From Pseudomonadota bacterium (GTDB lineage: Bacteria > Myxococcota_A > Polyangia > Polyangiales > Polyangiaceae): 53,568 nucleotides of DNA. Location: positions 1-53,568 of the forward strand of contig JAEYWK010000037.1 in NCBI GenBank assembly GCA_023431345.1, given 5' to 3'. The position numbers and the translations under genes are program-made. Below, one piece after another: positions 1-8,944 of the stretch. Position 1 is the stretch's first letter, and each line of letters begins with the position of its first letter. Under the pieces are notes generated by a model. The model saw nothing but the letters and a program-made list of their open reading frames with translations, had not been told where the DNA came from and made no database searches.

Positions 1-229
1 CTGCTGCGCCGCCCGCTGTCGAACCTGCGCTTCCGGCAACGAGGGGCTCGCCGCCGGCACCGCCGCCGCCGGGCACACCGCCCGTGGCGCCGCCCGGCAC
101 GCCACCCGTGGCTCCGCCGCTAGGCGCCCCGGAAGCGCCGCCCGCCGGCACCCCGTCCGTGGTGGCATCCGAGCAGCCGAGCCCGGCCGCGAGCAATGTC
201 GCCCAGCAAGCGCCAACGAGTAACCTCAT
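1..229 (-). CDS. Lipoprotein with Gly-rich linker (partial)
   Basis: The minus-strand ATG at 229 opens a frame that stays open to the window edge, so the C-terminus is missing. The first 20 residues form a short signal peptide ending in a lipobox (LAAGLGCS, Cys about residue 19). A low-complexity linker follows, with repeated GGATGGVPGG-type units. Its ATG overlaps the TGA of the DUF1552 gene by three bases (ATGA), so translation is probably coupled and the gene belongs to the pair A operon. Only the anchor and linker are visible. The functional domain lies outside the window, so no function can be given. Confidence 0.75.
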   Translation of the reverse strand, partial: MRLLVGACWATLLAAGLGCSDATTDGVPAGGASGAPSGGATGGVPGGATGGVPGGGGAGGEPLVAGSAGSTAGGAA

Positions 230-1650
230 GCGAGGCCCGAGAGTGTACCGCCGAACTGCGGCGCGCCGAAGCTCTCTGTCGGTGCGCCGAACATGGTCAT
301 GAGCGACGCGAACAGCTGGTTCGTGGTCGTGTTGCGGTATTGAACGCTGCGCCCAGTCCGAATGGCGCCGTTGCCCTTGCCCGCGATGATCCAGCCCAAA
401 TCTCGGCGATTATGCACGTCGCCATCGGACAGCTCGTTCGCCCAGAGCACGACGGAGCTGTCGAGCACCGATCCGTCGCCGTCTGCCTGAGACTTGAGCG
501 CGCCGAGCAGGTAGGCAAATCGTTCGGCGTACCAGGTGTTGATCTTGATCAGATCCTCACGGTTGCCTTTGGCGTCGTGGGACATCAAGTGATGCTCGCC
601 GTGCGCGCCGAGTGACTTGTGGAACACGGTGCTCTCCGCGGTCGACCACTGCAGGGTAACGACGCGGGTGAGATCGCAGGAGAGCGCCAGGGTGAGCAGA
701 TCCATCTGCGCCTTGCCGAGGGTCAAGAAATCACCCGCGCACTTGGCGGGGCGGCCATCCTGCACGCAGTCGACGGGGTTCAAGCTCACATCGGGTGGCG
801 TCGCGGGCACTTGGCAGGCGGAGCCCGACGGACCCAGCTTGTCGAGAGACAACTCGAAATCCCGCACCGTGCTGGCGTGCCGCTCCAGCTTTTGCCGATC
901 TTCGTAGCCAACCTTGGCGCCGAGCCGCTGAAAATCGCGGAGCACGGAGTCGAGCACGCTCTTGCGCTGCGTGCGCAATGCCTCGAGCGCGTCGGTCGAG
1001 GCGCCAGCGTCCATGAACAGGCGAGAGAACACCTTCTTGGGGTCGTCCTCCGGCGGCACCGATTTAGCGTTACCCGGCGTGCCGCGATAGCACATGCGTA
1101 CGACCATCGGCTCCAAGATGGTCGTGGTCGACTGCACGCCGAGCTCCAGCGATGGGAACTTGGTTGCCCCGCCGATGACGCGCGCGATCTCCTGATCGAT
1201 GGATGGCCCGGCCGAGGTGCCGTCGAGCACGTGGCCGGCGCGACCCGTTCCGCTCGGCCCCTTCACGAGGCGGTCTGCGGTCAGCAGCGTGGCCATCGAC
1301 GCGTCGTGAGCGTTGGGCTCGTAGATGTAGGAAGCCTCGTTGTTGAGGCCACGCATGATCAAGAGATCGCTCTGATGGGCCGCCAGCGGCGCCAGGATCG
1401 GCGACAGCGTGAAGTTGCTCTCGGTGCCGGTGGGCTGCCATTGATCTTTGATGGTGCCGTTCGCGCTGAAGAAGACGACGAAGCGCTTGGGCCCTGCGTC
1501 GGCCGCGTTCGCGAGCCGCGGCCGCATCGCGTCCAAAAATGGCAAGGACAGCGCCACCCCGCCAGCCCCGCGCAGCAACGTGCGCCGAGAGAGAGGCTTG
1601 GAAGGGATGCTAAAGACGGACCCACGTTTCATGCTCATCAGTGGTCTCAT
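226..1650 (-). CDS. DUF1552 protein, Tat-exported (pair A)
   Basis: A 474-residue protein of the DUF1552 family, common in myxobacteria and planctomycetes and without an established function. The N-terminus carries a twin-arginine signal (SRRTLLRGAGG, about residues 21-31) followed by a hydrophobic stretch, so the folded protein is probably exported by Tat. The family pattern is visible: an early VVFFSANGTIKDQW segment, a central coil-forming region (about 215-260), and a late conserved HLMSHD/WYAERFAYLL region. It lies 55 bp behind the DUF1592 gene and is joined by ATGA overlap to the next lipoprotein. ATGs at 1638 and 1632 are alternative starts, and none has a clear ribosome site. It is more diverged from pairs B and C than they are from each other. 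Confidence 0.85.
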   Translation of the reverse strand: MRPLMSMKRGSVFSIPSKPLSRRTLLRGAGGVALSLPFLDAMRPRLANAADAGPKRFVVFFSANGTIKDQWQPTGTESNFTLSPILAPLAAHQSDLLIMRGLNNEASYIYEPNAHDASMATLLTADRLVKGPSGTGRAGHVLDGTSAGPSIDQEIARVIGGATKFPSLELGVQSTTTILEPMVVRMCYRGTPGNAKSVPPEDDPKKVFSRLFMDAGASTDALEALRTQRKSVLDSVLRDFQRLGAKVGYEDRQKLERHASTVRDFELSLDKLGPSGSACQVPATPPDVSLNPVDCVQDGRPAKCAGDFLTLGKAQMDLLTLALSCDLTRVVTLQWSTAESTVFHKSLGAHGEHHLMSHDAKGNREDLIKINTWYAERFAYLLGALKSQADGDGSVLDSSVVLWANELSDGDVHNRRDLGWIIAGKGNGAIRTGRSVQYRNTTTNQLFASLMTMFGAPTESFGAPQFGGTLSGLA

Positions 1651-1705
1651 TTCAGCTGGAGGGGACGTGGCTTCGTTTCGATCGGTTCGGTTGGGGGCAG
1701 AGGCT

Positions 1706-3406
1706 TCACGGCGTTGGCTGCTGGCGTAGGAGGCGAAAGTCCGGCGTCAACGTCAGCTCGACGAGCAAGTCGATGACCTTGCCCTGATGGGCCTCGAAGC
1801 GACTCGTGTTCGTGGCGATGCGCGCGGCCTCGGAGTCGGTTTCACCGCGTCCGAACGTGAAGCGGAACCAATTGCGAACGAAGCACTCGCCCGCGATCTT
1901 GCTTTCAGCCAGCTTCGCGCTCATCTCCACCACGCCATTCAAGGGTCCCGTCACGTCGGTCCCCGTGAGATCACCGGAAGCGTCGATGAGCTGTCCTTGC
2001 TCCTCGGTGCGCCACGAGCCGAGCGCGTCGTACTGCTCGAACGCGAGCCCGATCGGATCGATCAGCCTGTGACACGAGGCGCACACGGGCTCCGCCTCGT
2101 GCTCGATGAAGCGTTGCCGCGCGGTGGTGCCGGGTGTGATCGTCGGAGCCGCGATCATCAGCCCGGGCGGAGGCGGCGCAAGCCCCTGACAGAGCATGCG
2201 CTCGCGCACGAACTTGCCGCGCGCCACCGGATCGGTCTCGATTTCCTTGGCATGGGTCGCCAGAAACGAAGCCTGCGTCAGCAGACCCGCGCGCTCGGTC
2301 GGCGGTAGCTCGATACGCGCGACGCCGTCGGCGGCGGGCCCCGCCTGGCCGCCGTAAAAAGCGGCCAGGTTCGGAGCGCCGTACGTGAAGGGCGCGGTGA
2401 GCAAGGTCTTGAAGTCGCCCGCGCCGTCGAAGACGACGCGCGTGCTGAACTCGCGCGTCTCCTGCTGAAACAACGCGGGGAGCGAGCCGTTCCACGCCGG
2501 GAAGCGCGCCACGTCACGCTCCAATCGCTCGACGGCGCGCAGATTCAACCAGCCGTCGAAGAAGCTCGCGACCTGCCGCCGCGCAGCCGGCGTCGCCAGC
2601 AAGCGTCGCGCCTGCTCGGCCACACCTTCGGGCGTGCTCAGCCCATCTGCCAGCGCGGCCGCGAACAGCGCGTCGTCCGGCATCGTTCCCGTCAGGAAGT
2701 AGGACAGCCGCGAGGCGATTTCCCAGGAAGTGAGCGTCGAGTAGGGCTGTCCGGGGACGGGCACGCCTACCTCGGCGCGATACAGGAAATGCGGCGAAAC
2801 CAGCAAGGCCTCGAGCAGTAGCTGCAGGCCCACCTTCGCCCCGAACGCGGCGCTACCGCTCCGAAATACGCCGAGCAGATCGGCCTGCTCGGTGGCGTCG
2901 AGCGGACGCCGCCAGGCACGCTTGCCGAAGCGCTCGATGAACGGAGCTACGCAGGTTTCTCCGCCAGCGAGCGGGCAACCGAGCAGCGCGTCGGCGCTCT
3001 CTGTGGCCTTGGCCGCGATCTTTTCGGCCACGACCAGCAGCTGCTCGGCGAGCGCCGGCCCCACGTCTTGCACGTCAGTGTTGTTGGTGAAGCCGTTGAC
3101 GACGCTATCGGCCGGGAAGGCGGCGGCGTAATCGCTCGTATCGCCCAGCAAGGTCTCGATGGTCGCCTGGTACTCGGTGTTGGAGAGGCGACGAATGAGC
3201 GTGCGACCCGGCAAGCCGTCGTCCACCAAGCTTGCGCCGGTTCCGCCCGTACCCGCCATGTTGACGATGCCGCCGCCGCTTCCTCCTGACGGCAGGGCTG
3301 CGCTGCCTCCTACGGGCCCTTCACCGCTGGGCAGGGCCGCCGAGCCGGTGCACGCTGCGAGAGCGAGGATCGGAAGCAGTAGCGCTACGCGCTTCGGCTG
3401 ACTCAT
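1706..3406 (-). CDS. DUF1592-family c-type-cytochrome-like lipoprotein (pair A)
   Basis: A 566-residue exported lipoprotein (lipobox LALAAC). The ATG at 3406 gives a clean signal peptide, and upstream extension adds only non-signal residues. The domain order matches the planctomycete/myxobacterial family: DUF1587 (RRLSNTEYQATIETLLG), DUF1595 (FGKRAWRRPL), DUF1592 (SPHFLYRAEVG), DUF1588 and DUF1585. One haem-attachment motif, CASCH followed by RLIDPIGLAFEQYD, lies in the DUF1588 part, so a single covalent haem c is likely. The partner DUF1552 gene follows after 55 bp and an AraC-type regulator precedes it by 99 bp. Redox function is inferred from the haem motif. No substrate is known. Confidence 0.87.
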   Translation of the reverse strand: MSQPKRVALLLPILALAACTGSAALPSGEGPVGGSAALPSGGSGGGIVNMAGTGGTGASLVDDGLPGRTLIRRLSNTEYQATIETLLGDTSDYAAAFPADSVVNGFTNNTDVQDVGPALAEQLLVVAEKIAAKATESADALLGCPLAGGETCVAPFIERFGKRAWRRPLDATEQADLLGVFRSGSAAFGAKVGLQLLLEALLVSPHFLYRAEVGVPVPGQPYSTLTSWEIASRLSYFLTGTMPDDALFAAALADGLSTPEGVAEQARRLLATPAARRQVASFFDGWLNLRAVERLERDVARFPAWNGSLPALFQQETREFSTRVVFDGAGDFKTLLTAPFTYGAPNLAAFYGGQAGPAADGVARIELPPTERAGLLTQASFLATHAKEIETDPVARGKFVRERMLCQGLAPPPPGLMIAAPTITPGTTARQRFIEHEAEPVCASCHRLIDPIGLAFEQYDALGSWRTEEQGQLIDASGDLTGTDVTGPLNGVVEMSAKLAESKIAGECFVRNWFRFTFGRGETDSEAARIATNTSRFEAHQGKVIDLLVELTLTPDFRLLRQQPTP

Positions 3407-3505
3407 CTCTAGCGATTGCAGCCTCGTCGCCACAATTGTCATGCAATCGGTTGAACCGCACGACACCGCTGCAGCGGATGAAATTTTCCAGCGTGCGCTG
3501 CGGGC

Positions 3506-4330
3506 TCAACCGACGTAGGCGAGCTGCATGCTCTCGCGTAAGCCGGCCGTGAAGAACTGGCTCGGCGCGCAGCCCAGCTCGGCTTGGAAGGCGCGGTGAC
3601 ACTGCGAATACGAGCCGAAGCCGGCCGCAGAGGCGGCCGCGAGCAGCTGCTCACGCCCAGAGCCGGCAAGCTCGATGAAGCGCAGCAGCCGGCAGCGCGA
3701 GCGGTAGCGCACGAGGGTCATGCCCATGTCACGGTGGAAATGGCGGCTGACCTCGGTGGGGTGCGCGCGCAGCTCGCGCGCCACCGCGTTCAACCCGAGC
3801 TCGGGCCCCGAAGCCAAGCGCTGCAAGGTCCGGCGCGTGAGCACGTGCGCGCCTCGCCGTTCACGCGCCGCGGTGGCGCGCGAGACAGAGTGAATGTGCT
3901 GCCAGAGCTCGGCTCCGAGCTGCTCCGAGCCTGGGCGATCGACGATGTCGGCCGCCTTCGTGACGACGGCTCCCAGCTCAGCGTCGTCGAGCTTGATGTG
4001 CACCGGCAGCGTTGGCTCGCCGCTCAGCACCTCGCGTGAGAACCCCGAGGCGAGGCCGATCGCGTACAAGAAGAGGTCCGACGAGCGCTCCAGGAGCGCA
4101 TGATCTTGGCCCGCGGGGAACGTGACGAGCTCCCCTTGCGACACCACCAGCGTGCGCTCACCGACGCCGAAGGTCGCTTGGCCGCGCACGACCAGGTTGA
4201 TCTCCGGCTCACCGTGAAAATGCCTCGGGCGCCTCCCACCGATCGGATCCGAGTACTTCCACACGAAGGCGCGCTCCTCCCCGGGAGGCAAAAAACCTTG
4301 GTGGAACGCTCTCGGATGAGAGTGGGCCAT
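3506..4330 (-). CDS. AraC-family transcriptional regulator with cupin sensor domain
   Basis: A 274-residue protein. The N-terminal half is a cupin-like AraC ligand-binding domain (GGRRPRHFHGEPEINLVVRGQATFGVG-type strand pattern, about residues 29-75). The C-terminal 100 residues contain the double helix-turn-helix, with the typical second helix region GFGSYSQCHRAFQAELGCAPSQF. The start used is the ATG at 4330; a TTG at 4339 would add three residues. It is divergent from the GH16 gene (161 bp) and co-directional with pair A. It could therefore control either, probably in response to a sugar or other small ligand. The ligand is not evident. Confidence 0.88.
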   Translation of the reverse strand: MAHSHPRAFHQGFLPPGEERAFVWKYSDPIGGRRPRHFHGEPEINLVVRGQATFGVGERTLVVSQGELVTFPAGQDHALLERSSDLFLYAIGLASGFSREVLSGEPTLPVHIKLDDAELGAVVTKAADIVDRPGSEQLGAELWQHIHSVSRATAARERRGAHVLTRRTLQRLASGPELGLNAVARELRAHPTEVSRHFHRDMGMTLVRYRSRCRLLRFIELAGSGREQLLAAASAAGFGSYSQCHRAFQAELGCAPSQFFTAGLRESMQLAYVG

Positions 4331-4490
4331 GCTCTGCAAGGTAACCCGGCTCGGGCGCCAGTGCTACGCCCGGTCGGCGGGGGCCTCCGGAATCGTGAGC
4401 GCCGTTCCCCAAGAAATGCGAAGCTCACCACGCCTGCGACCCGTACATTCCTGCGGCGCATGCGAACCGCAGCGCACCTCCGCCGATATC

Positions 4491-5495
4491 ATGCGTCGAA
4501 TTTATACGGCCGCTTGCTTCCTCACCGCTACCCTTCTCCCGCAGCTGGCCCACGCCGTCAGTAGCGCCGAGCTTTATACCGCCACCGCGTATTCCTATGG
4601 CCGTGTCGAAACTCGCCTGCGCTTCGCGGCGGGCGACGGCGTCGTGAGCTCCTTCTTCTCCTGGAAGGAAGGCTCGGAGCAGACCGGCATGTATTGGAAC
4701 GAGATCGACTTCGAGAAGGTCGGCGCGGATTGCCGCCTCGAGACGAACCCGATCTACGGCAAGCCGCCCGCCAATCACACCCAGCGCCACGCGCTCGGCC
4801 TCGATTTGTGCGGCTCCTTCCACACCTACGCCTACGAGTGGACCCCGGAGTACATCGCCTGGCGCGTCGACGATCAGGAGATCCGCCGCGAGACGGGCGC
4901 CGCCGCGCAAGCCTACGCCGACAACGCGGGCCAGCCGGGCATGCAAATCCATTTCAACCTCTGGCCTGGCGACGCGACCTTCGGCGGTAACTTCGATCCG
5001 GCCATTTTGCCGGTTCACGAGTACATCGACTGGGTGCAGTTCTCGGCGTACGAAGACGGCGAGTTCAAGCTCGCTTGGCGCGAGGACTTCGAGGGCTCCA
5101 CGTTGCCGGAGGGTTGGCTCACGGGCACCTGGGAGTCGCCGAAGAAGAATTCGACGCACGTCAGCGAAAACGTCAATTTCATGGACGGCTACGTCGTGCT
5201 CTCGCTCACGGCAGACGACGCGCTGGGTCCGGCCGGTGCGATGCCGACCGACACCGGCAGCGGCGCCTCGAGCAGCGGCGGCGCGGGCCCGACGGGCGGC
5301 GCCTCAGCGGTCGGCGGCAACGCCTCGGGTGGACCTGCTGCGGGAGGCTCGAACAGCGCCGCCGGCACGGCCGATCCCAACGCGCCGCGCGCCGAGGGCA
5401 CGGGCTGCAGCGTCGGGCGGGCTTCGGGCTCGGCGGGGCTGTCGAGCCTGGGGCTCGTTGGGCTCGCGTATTTGCTCGTGCGACGTCGACGCTGA
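4491..5495 (+). CDS. GH16-family beta-glucanase (lichenase-like) with MYXO-CTERM-like anchor
   Basis: A 334-residue secreted glycoside hydrolase. A signal peptide (residues 1-22, ending AHA) precedes a concanavalin-A-fold domain. The GH16 catalytic signature EIDFE is at residues 71-75, with Glu71 as nucleophile, Asp73 as helper and Glu75 as acid/base by family analogy. The ExDxE spacing is that of lichenase-type members acting on beta-1,3-1,4-glucans. The tail has a Gly/Ser/Ala linker, then a Cys (GCSVG), a hydrophobic segment and RRRR, as in MYXO-CTERM surface anchors. The ATG at 4491 is chosen because it opens the signal peptide. It is divergent from the AraC-type gene, which may regulate it. 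Exact substrate is uncertain. Confidence 0.85.
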   Translation: MRRIYTAACFLTATLLPQLAHAVSSAELYTATAYSYGRVETRLRFAAGDGVVSSFFSWKEGSEQTGMYWNEIDFEKVGADCRLETNPIYGKPPANHTQRHALGLDLCGSFHTYAYEWTPEYIAWRVDDQEIRRETGAAAQAYADNAGQPGMQIHFNLWPGDATFGGNFDPAILPVHEYIDWVQFSAYEDGEFKLAWREDFEGSTLPEGWLTGTWESPKKNSTHVSENVNFMDGYVVLSLTADDALGPAGAMPTDTGSGASSSGGAGPTGGASAVGGNASGGPAAGGSNSAAGTADPNAPRAEGTGCSVGRASGSAGLSSLGLVGLAYLLVRRRR

Positions 5496-5598
5496 GCGGA
5501 GCTCTGCCGCGCGCGAGCGTCGTCGCCTGACGCGCTGATGCGCGCGGGGTAGGCCCGTGGCGAGGGCGCGTTCGATCAGTTACTGTCGCCCCCGAAGG

Positions 5599-6585
5599 AT
5601 GCGGGAAAGATGGAGTGCGATCGCCCTCGGCGCGAACCTGGCGCTCGCCCCCGCGCTCGCGCTCGCCGCCGCTCCCCCGCTGCGGGTGGGCTTGGAATAC
5701 GACGAACGCGCCGCTCCCAGCGGCTGTCCGAGCCGGCTGGAGCTGCAGGGCGCCGTCGCAGAGCAGCTCGGCTATGACCCGTTCGTCGAAGCCGCTGCCG
5801 AGCGCGAGCTCTCCGTTCGCGTGGCTATTCGGCGCGGCCGCTCGGGGACCGAAGCCGTCATCGAATGGCTCACGCCCGAGCGGTTAACCCAAGGCGAGCG
5901 CCGCCTCGCTTCGGAGAGCGAAGAATGCACCGAAATCGCGAGCGGCGTCGCGTTTGCGGTAGCGGTACAGCTGCAGCTGCGTGCCGCGAGCGCGGCGCCC
6001 GAGTCGCCTCCATCGCCTCCCGCGCAGCCGCCCGCCCCCGCGCAGCCCTCCGGCCCCGCTGTCGAGCGCGAAAAGCCGACAGCGCCGGGCAGGCGACGGG
6101 TGGTGCTGGCCGGCGCTGGAGCCTTCGTGCAGCGCGGCCTCCAGCCCGATACGGCCCTCGGATTTCGCACTTTTGGCGCGCTGCAAGGCCGCCTTTGGTC
6201 CGTCGGGCTCGACGCGCACGGCACCTTACCGAGCCGCTGGCGCGCGCCTGCAGGTGCAGGCTTCTCGGCCACGACCCTCGGGCTCGGCGTCTCTCCCTGC
6301 CTGCGCGCTCTGCCGGTGGAAATTTGTGCGCTCGGCACCGTCGCGCAGCTGTCGGTCCGAGGCGAGGGCGTGGACCGCGTCCGCTCACCTTCGGCAGCGG
6401 TGGCTGGACTGGGCTTGCGGCTGCAGCTGGCCTGGCCCGAGCTGCAGCACCTGACCGCGCTCGCACACGTGGAAGCGTGGGCGCCCCTCACCCGCCGCGA
6501 AGTCGTGCTGAACCACGAAACTGTGTGGGCCACCGCCCCCGTGGTGCTCGGCGCTGGATTGGACCTCGCCGCAATTTTTCGATGA
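5599..6585 (+). CDS. Exported protein of unknown function, ECF cassette 1
   Basis: About 328 residues. A signal peptide (ending ALALAAA) precedes an N-terminal domain with GCPSRLELQ and a later ECTEIASGVAFAVAVQL segment. A Pro/Ala-rich linker (about residues 135-165) follows, then a C-terminal part of alternating hydrophobic strands that could be a small outer-membrane barrel. The same architecture, with the GCP and CxE(I/L)A motifs, occurs in the gene at 28621-29637, which is also immediately upstream of a sigma factor. I do not recognise a named family. It may be the envelope sensor of the cassette, but that is inference from gene order alone. Confidence 0.72.
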   Translation: MRERWSAIALGANLALAPALALAAAPPLRVGLEYDERAAPSGCPSRLELQGAVAEQLGYDPFVEAAAERELSVRVAIRRGRSGTEAVIEWLTPERLTQGERRLASESEECTEIASGVAFAVAVQLQLRAASAAPESPPSPPAQPPAPAQPSGPAVEREKPTAPGRRRVVLAGAGAFVQRGLQPDTALGFRTFGALQGRLWSVGLDAHGTLPSRWRAPAGAGFSATTLGLGVSPCLRALPVEICALGTVAQLSVRGEGVDRVRSPSAAVAGLGLRLQLAWPELQHLTALAHVEAWAPLTRREVVLNHETVWATAPVVLGAGLDLAAIFR

Positions 6586-6617
6586 CAAGATCGCGCGCGT
6601 ACCCACAATAAGTTGAA

Positions 6618-7175
6618 GTGGCGTTCGAACCTACGAAGGCCGCCACTCGACCCGGCAGCATCATCGCCGGCCCAGTGGAAGATTGTCTGCAGGCCTACCA
6701 AGGCGAGCTGAATTACCTCATCGGCTCGCTACGGCGCCTCGGTGTGCCTTCGCGTGACCTGGACGACGCGCTTCACGAGGTTTTTTTGGTGATGTACAAG
6801 CGCTGGGACGACTACGACCGCGACCGACCGCTGCGCCCCTGGCTCTTCGGCATCGCCTTTCGCGTCGCTTCGGGACAGCGCCGCCGCGGCGCGCGAGAGC
6901 TGCCGAGCGGAGGCGAAGAGCCGGAGTACGAGGGCGACGCCCCCGACCAGATGCTCGAGCTGAGCGAGGGGCGCCGCCTGCTCCTGCGCGCGCTGGCTTC
7001 GGTGCCGGTCGATCGGCGCGCCGTGCTCGTGATGCACGAAGTGGACGAGGTATCCATGCGCGACATCGCCGATCAGCTCGAGATTCCGCTATTTACGGCA
7101 TACTCGCGGCTACGTAAGGCCCGTAAAGAGCTCGACACCGCGCTCGCGCGGCTGCAAAGGGGACGCCTAGCATGA
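6618..7175 (+). CDS. ECF RNA polymerase sigma factor, cassette 1
   Basis: A 185-residue sigma-70 family protein of ECF size. Region 2 is visible (LDDALHEVFLVMYKRWDDYDRDRPLR, then PWLFGIAFRVASGQRRR) and so is region 4 (SVPVDRRAVLVMHEVDEVSMRDIADQLEIP followed by YSRLRKARKEL). The start is GTG at 6618, the first start after the preceding gene. Its stop overlaps the next ATG by four bases, so the sigma factor and the membrane protein are translationally coupled, as expected for a sigma/anti-sigma pair. Confidence 0.9.
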   Translation: MAFEPTKAATRPGSIIAGPVEDCLQAYQGELNYLIGSLRRLGVPSRDLDDALHEVFLVMYKRWDDYDRDRPLRPWLFGIAFRVASGQRRRGARELPSGGEEPEYEGDAPDQMLELSEGRRLLLRALASVPVDRRAVLVMHEVDEVSMRDIADQLEIPLFTAYSRLRKARKELDTALARLQRGRLA

Positions 7176-7906
7176 GCCGCGATTCGAGCCGAGCGCTGTC
7201 CGAGCGCGCGCGCGAGCTGCTGCGCGCAGAGCGCACGGCGAGCGAGCCGGAAGCGCTCCAGCGACGAGCGTTAGCCCGAGCGCGCGTCACCTTCGAGGCG
7301 CAGAGCGCCTCTCGGAGCGAGACGCGCTCGACGCTGCCCGCAGCCCGCCGCAAGCCGCTGGTTCGGGTCGCGTTGCTGGCCGCGGCGGCCGTGTCCGTCG
7401 CCGGCATCGCCGCCGCGAGCGCCGGCTGGTGGCTCACGCAGGCGGAGGTCACGCCCGTGACGCCGCTGACAGCGCCGCCGACGCGCGTGTTGCCGCAGCC
7501 CACGACTCACGCTGCTCCTCGCACCGCGAGCGCCCCGGCTCGCGCTTTGGCGTCGACGCGGGGGTCGGCGTTATCTCCTCGTGCGCCTGCGCCTGCCTCT
7601 GCCCCTGCGAGAAGCGTCGCAGCGGAGGTCGCCAAGCCGCCCGTCGCGCGGCAGTACGCGCTCGAGCTCGCGCTGCTCGAGCCGGCGCGCAGCGCGGTGG
7701 CGCGCGGTGATTATGCCGGAGCGCTCACGGCCGCCTCCGCGCACCAGCGTGAATTTCCGAGCGGGCTCCTCACCGAAGAGCGCTCGGCGCTACGCGTGCG
7801 GGCGCTCTGGGGGCTGGGGCGAGTGAGCGAAGCGAACGCGGCGGCGGCGGCCTTCAGGCAGCGTTACCCTCGAAGCGCGCTACTCGCCTGGATGAACCAG
7901 AAGTAA
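7172..7906 (+). CDS. Putative membrane anti-sigma factor with C-terminal TPR-like region, cassette 1
   Basis: A 244-residue protein. An N-terminal cytoplasmic segment (about 1-60, charged, helical) precedes one transmembrane helix (about 65-88). A Pro/Ala-rich periplasmic spacer follows, then a C-terminal helical repeat region (ARSAVARGDYAGALTAASAH, LTEERSALRVRALWGLGR). The C-terminal part is clearly shared with the protein at 27262-27987. Position directly after, and overlapping, an ECF sigma gene suggests an anti-sigma role. No classic zinc anti-sigma HxxxCxxC motif is present. Confidence 0.72.
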   Translation: MSRDSSRALSERARELLRAERTASEPEALQRRALARARVTFEAQSASRSETRSTLPAARRKPLVRVALLAAAAVSVAGIAAASAGWWLTQAEVTPVTPLTAPPTRVLPQPTTHAAPRTASAPARALASTRGSALSPRAPAPASAPARSVAAEVAKPPVARQYALELALLEPARSAVARGDYAGALTAASAHQREFPSGLLTEERSALRVRALWGLGRVSEANAAAAAFRQRYPRSALLAWMNQK

Positions 7907-7915
7907 GCTCGCTGC

Positions 7916-8905
7916 ATGCCGCCACGTCGCTGGTCATCGCTCGGCTCGCTCGCCGCGGCGCTGTCGCTCGCGTGCAGCGCCCGGCTCGACGCGGGGTTCG
8001 ACGAGCCGCGCGGGCTTTTGCCGGTGGATGGGCGTAACCCGCTCGTGGTGGTGAACGACGGCGGTCTCGACAACTGGCAAGGCGAGTATGCGGCGCTGCT
8101 CGCCGCCGCGGGCCGCGCGAAGCTGCTCGGGTTGGTCGTCAACAGCAGCGCCGAATACTCGTCGCTCGAGACGAACGTCGGCAACTTCCGAGCGATGGTG
8201 ACGGCCGCGCGCGACAGCGGTATGCGCGGCGTGCCCGACCCGACCGCGAGCATCGCCCCCGCCCTAACGCGACCGGACAGCAGCCGCATCGAGGACACCA
8301 TCCCCAATCGCTCGGAGGGCGCGCGCTTGCTCAGCGAGCTCGCGCGAGAGCACGGCAGCGCGGCTCGCCCGCTCGCCATCGCTACCGGAGGTGCGCTCAC
8401 CGACGTGGCGGACGCCTACCTGCTCGACCCCGCGCTCGCCGAGCGCGTCGTGGTCGTCGCCTCCCTCGGCCAATCGACGACGACGGGCGCCAGCACCGCG
8501 GACCCGAACGGCGCGCGCGACCCCTGGGCGACGGAGATCGTCATGAGCCGACTGCGGTACGTGCAAGTGAACGGCTACTACGATCAGCTGCTCGACATAC
8601 CCGACGAGCGAGTCTCGGAGCTACCGGACAACGCCTTTGGCGCCTGGCTGGCGAACAAGCGGAGCAGCCTGCTCGATCGCCTCGTCGCGTGCGACCAGCT
8701 CAGCGTGCTCGCCGTCGCCTTACCCTGGTTCGCTTCTTCGGTGACGAAGGTGCGCCTGGACGAGGAAGACGCGACCCTGCTCGTCGACGACGCGAGCGGG
8801 CCGCTCTGGCACGTCACCCGCTGCGAAGCGAGCCGCGCGCGCGAGGAGCTGTGGAGCCTGCTCCTCGCCCCGCGCACGTTCACCGCCGCCAGCGCCGCGC
8901 CGTAG
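7916..8905 (+). CDS. Lipoprotein resembling inosine-uridine nucleoside hydrolases
   Basis: A 329-residue protein with a lipobox near the N-terminus (ALSLACS). The body resembles the IUNH fold: an opening strand PLVVVNDGGLDN where active members have DTDPGxDD, a LLGLVVNSS strand, a RDSGMRGVP segment, and IATGGALTDVADAYLLDPALAERVVVV, which parallels the family's GPLTNLA...LDPELAERI region. The calcium/ribose Asp cluster is only partly kept, so activity is doubtful. It starts 9 bp after the ECF cassette and could be co-transcribed. The DUF1593 group is an alternative relative. Confidence 0.55.
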   Translation: MPPRRWSSLGSLAAALSLACSARLDAGFDEPRGLLPVDGRNPLVVVNDGGLDNWQGEYAALLAAAGRAKLLGLVVNSSAEYSSLETNVGNFRAMVTAARDSGMRGVPDPTASIAPALTRPDSSRIEDTIPNRSEGARLLSELAREHGSAARPLAIATGGALTDVADAYLLDPALAERVVVVASLGQSTTTGASTADPNGARDPWATEIVMSRLRYVQVNGYYDQLLDIPDERVSELPDNAFGAWLANKRSSLLDRLVACDQLSVLAVALPWFASSVTKVRLDEEDATLLVDDASGPLWHVTRCEASRAREELWSLLLAPRTFTAASAAP

Positions 8906-8924
8906 GATCAGCTATCGCTGATCC
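8905..8924. terminator. Hairpin between convergent genes
   Basis: A perfect 8-bp stem, GGATCAGC/GCTGATCC, with a 4-nt loop starts at the last base of the upstream stop codon. It sits between the convergent genes ending at 8905 and 8945. There is no T tract on either side, so termination strength is uncertain. Position and symmetry fit a bidirectional terminator. Confidence 0.6.
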
Positions 8925-8944
8925 GGCGGCGAGCGGCCGCGTGC

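Noticed and set aside
619..1776. Large plus-strand open frame opposite the DUF1552 gene
   Set aside because: Antisense of a well-supported gene; composition reflects the GC bias of the opposite strand.
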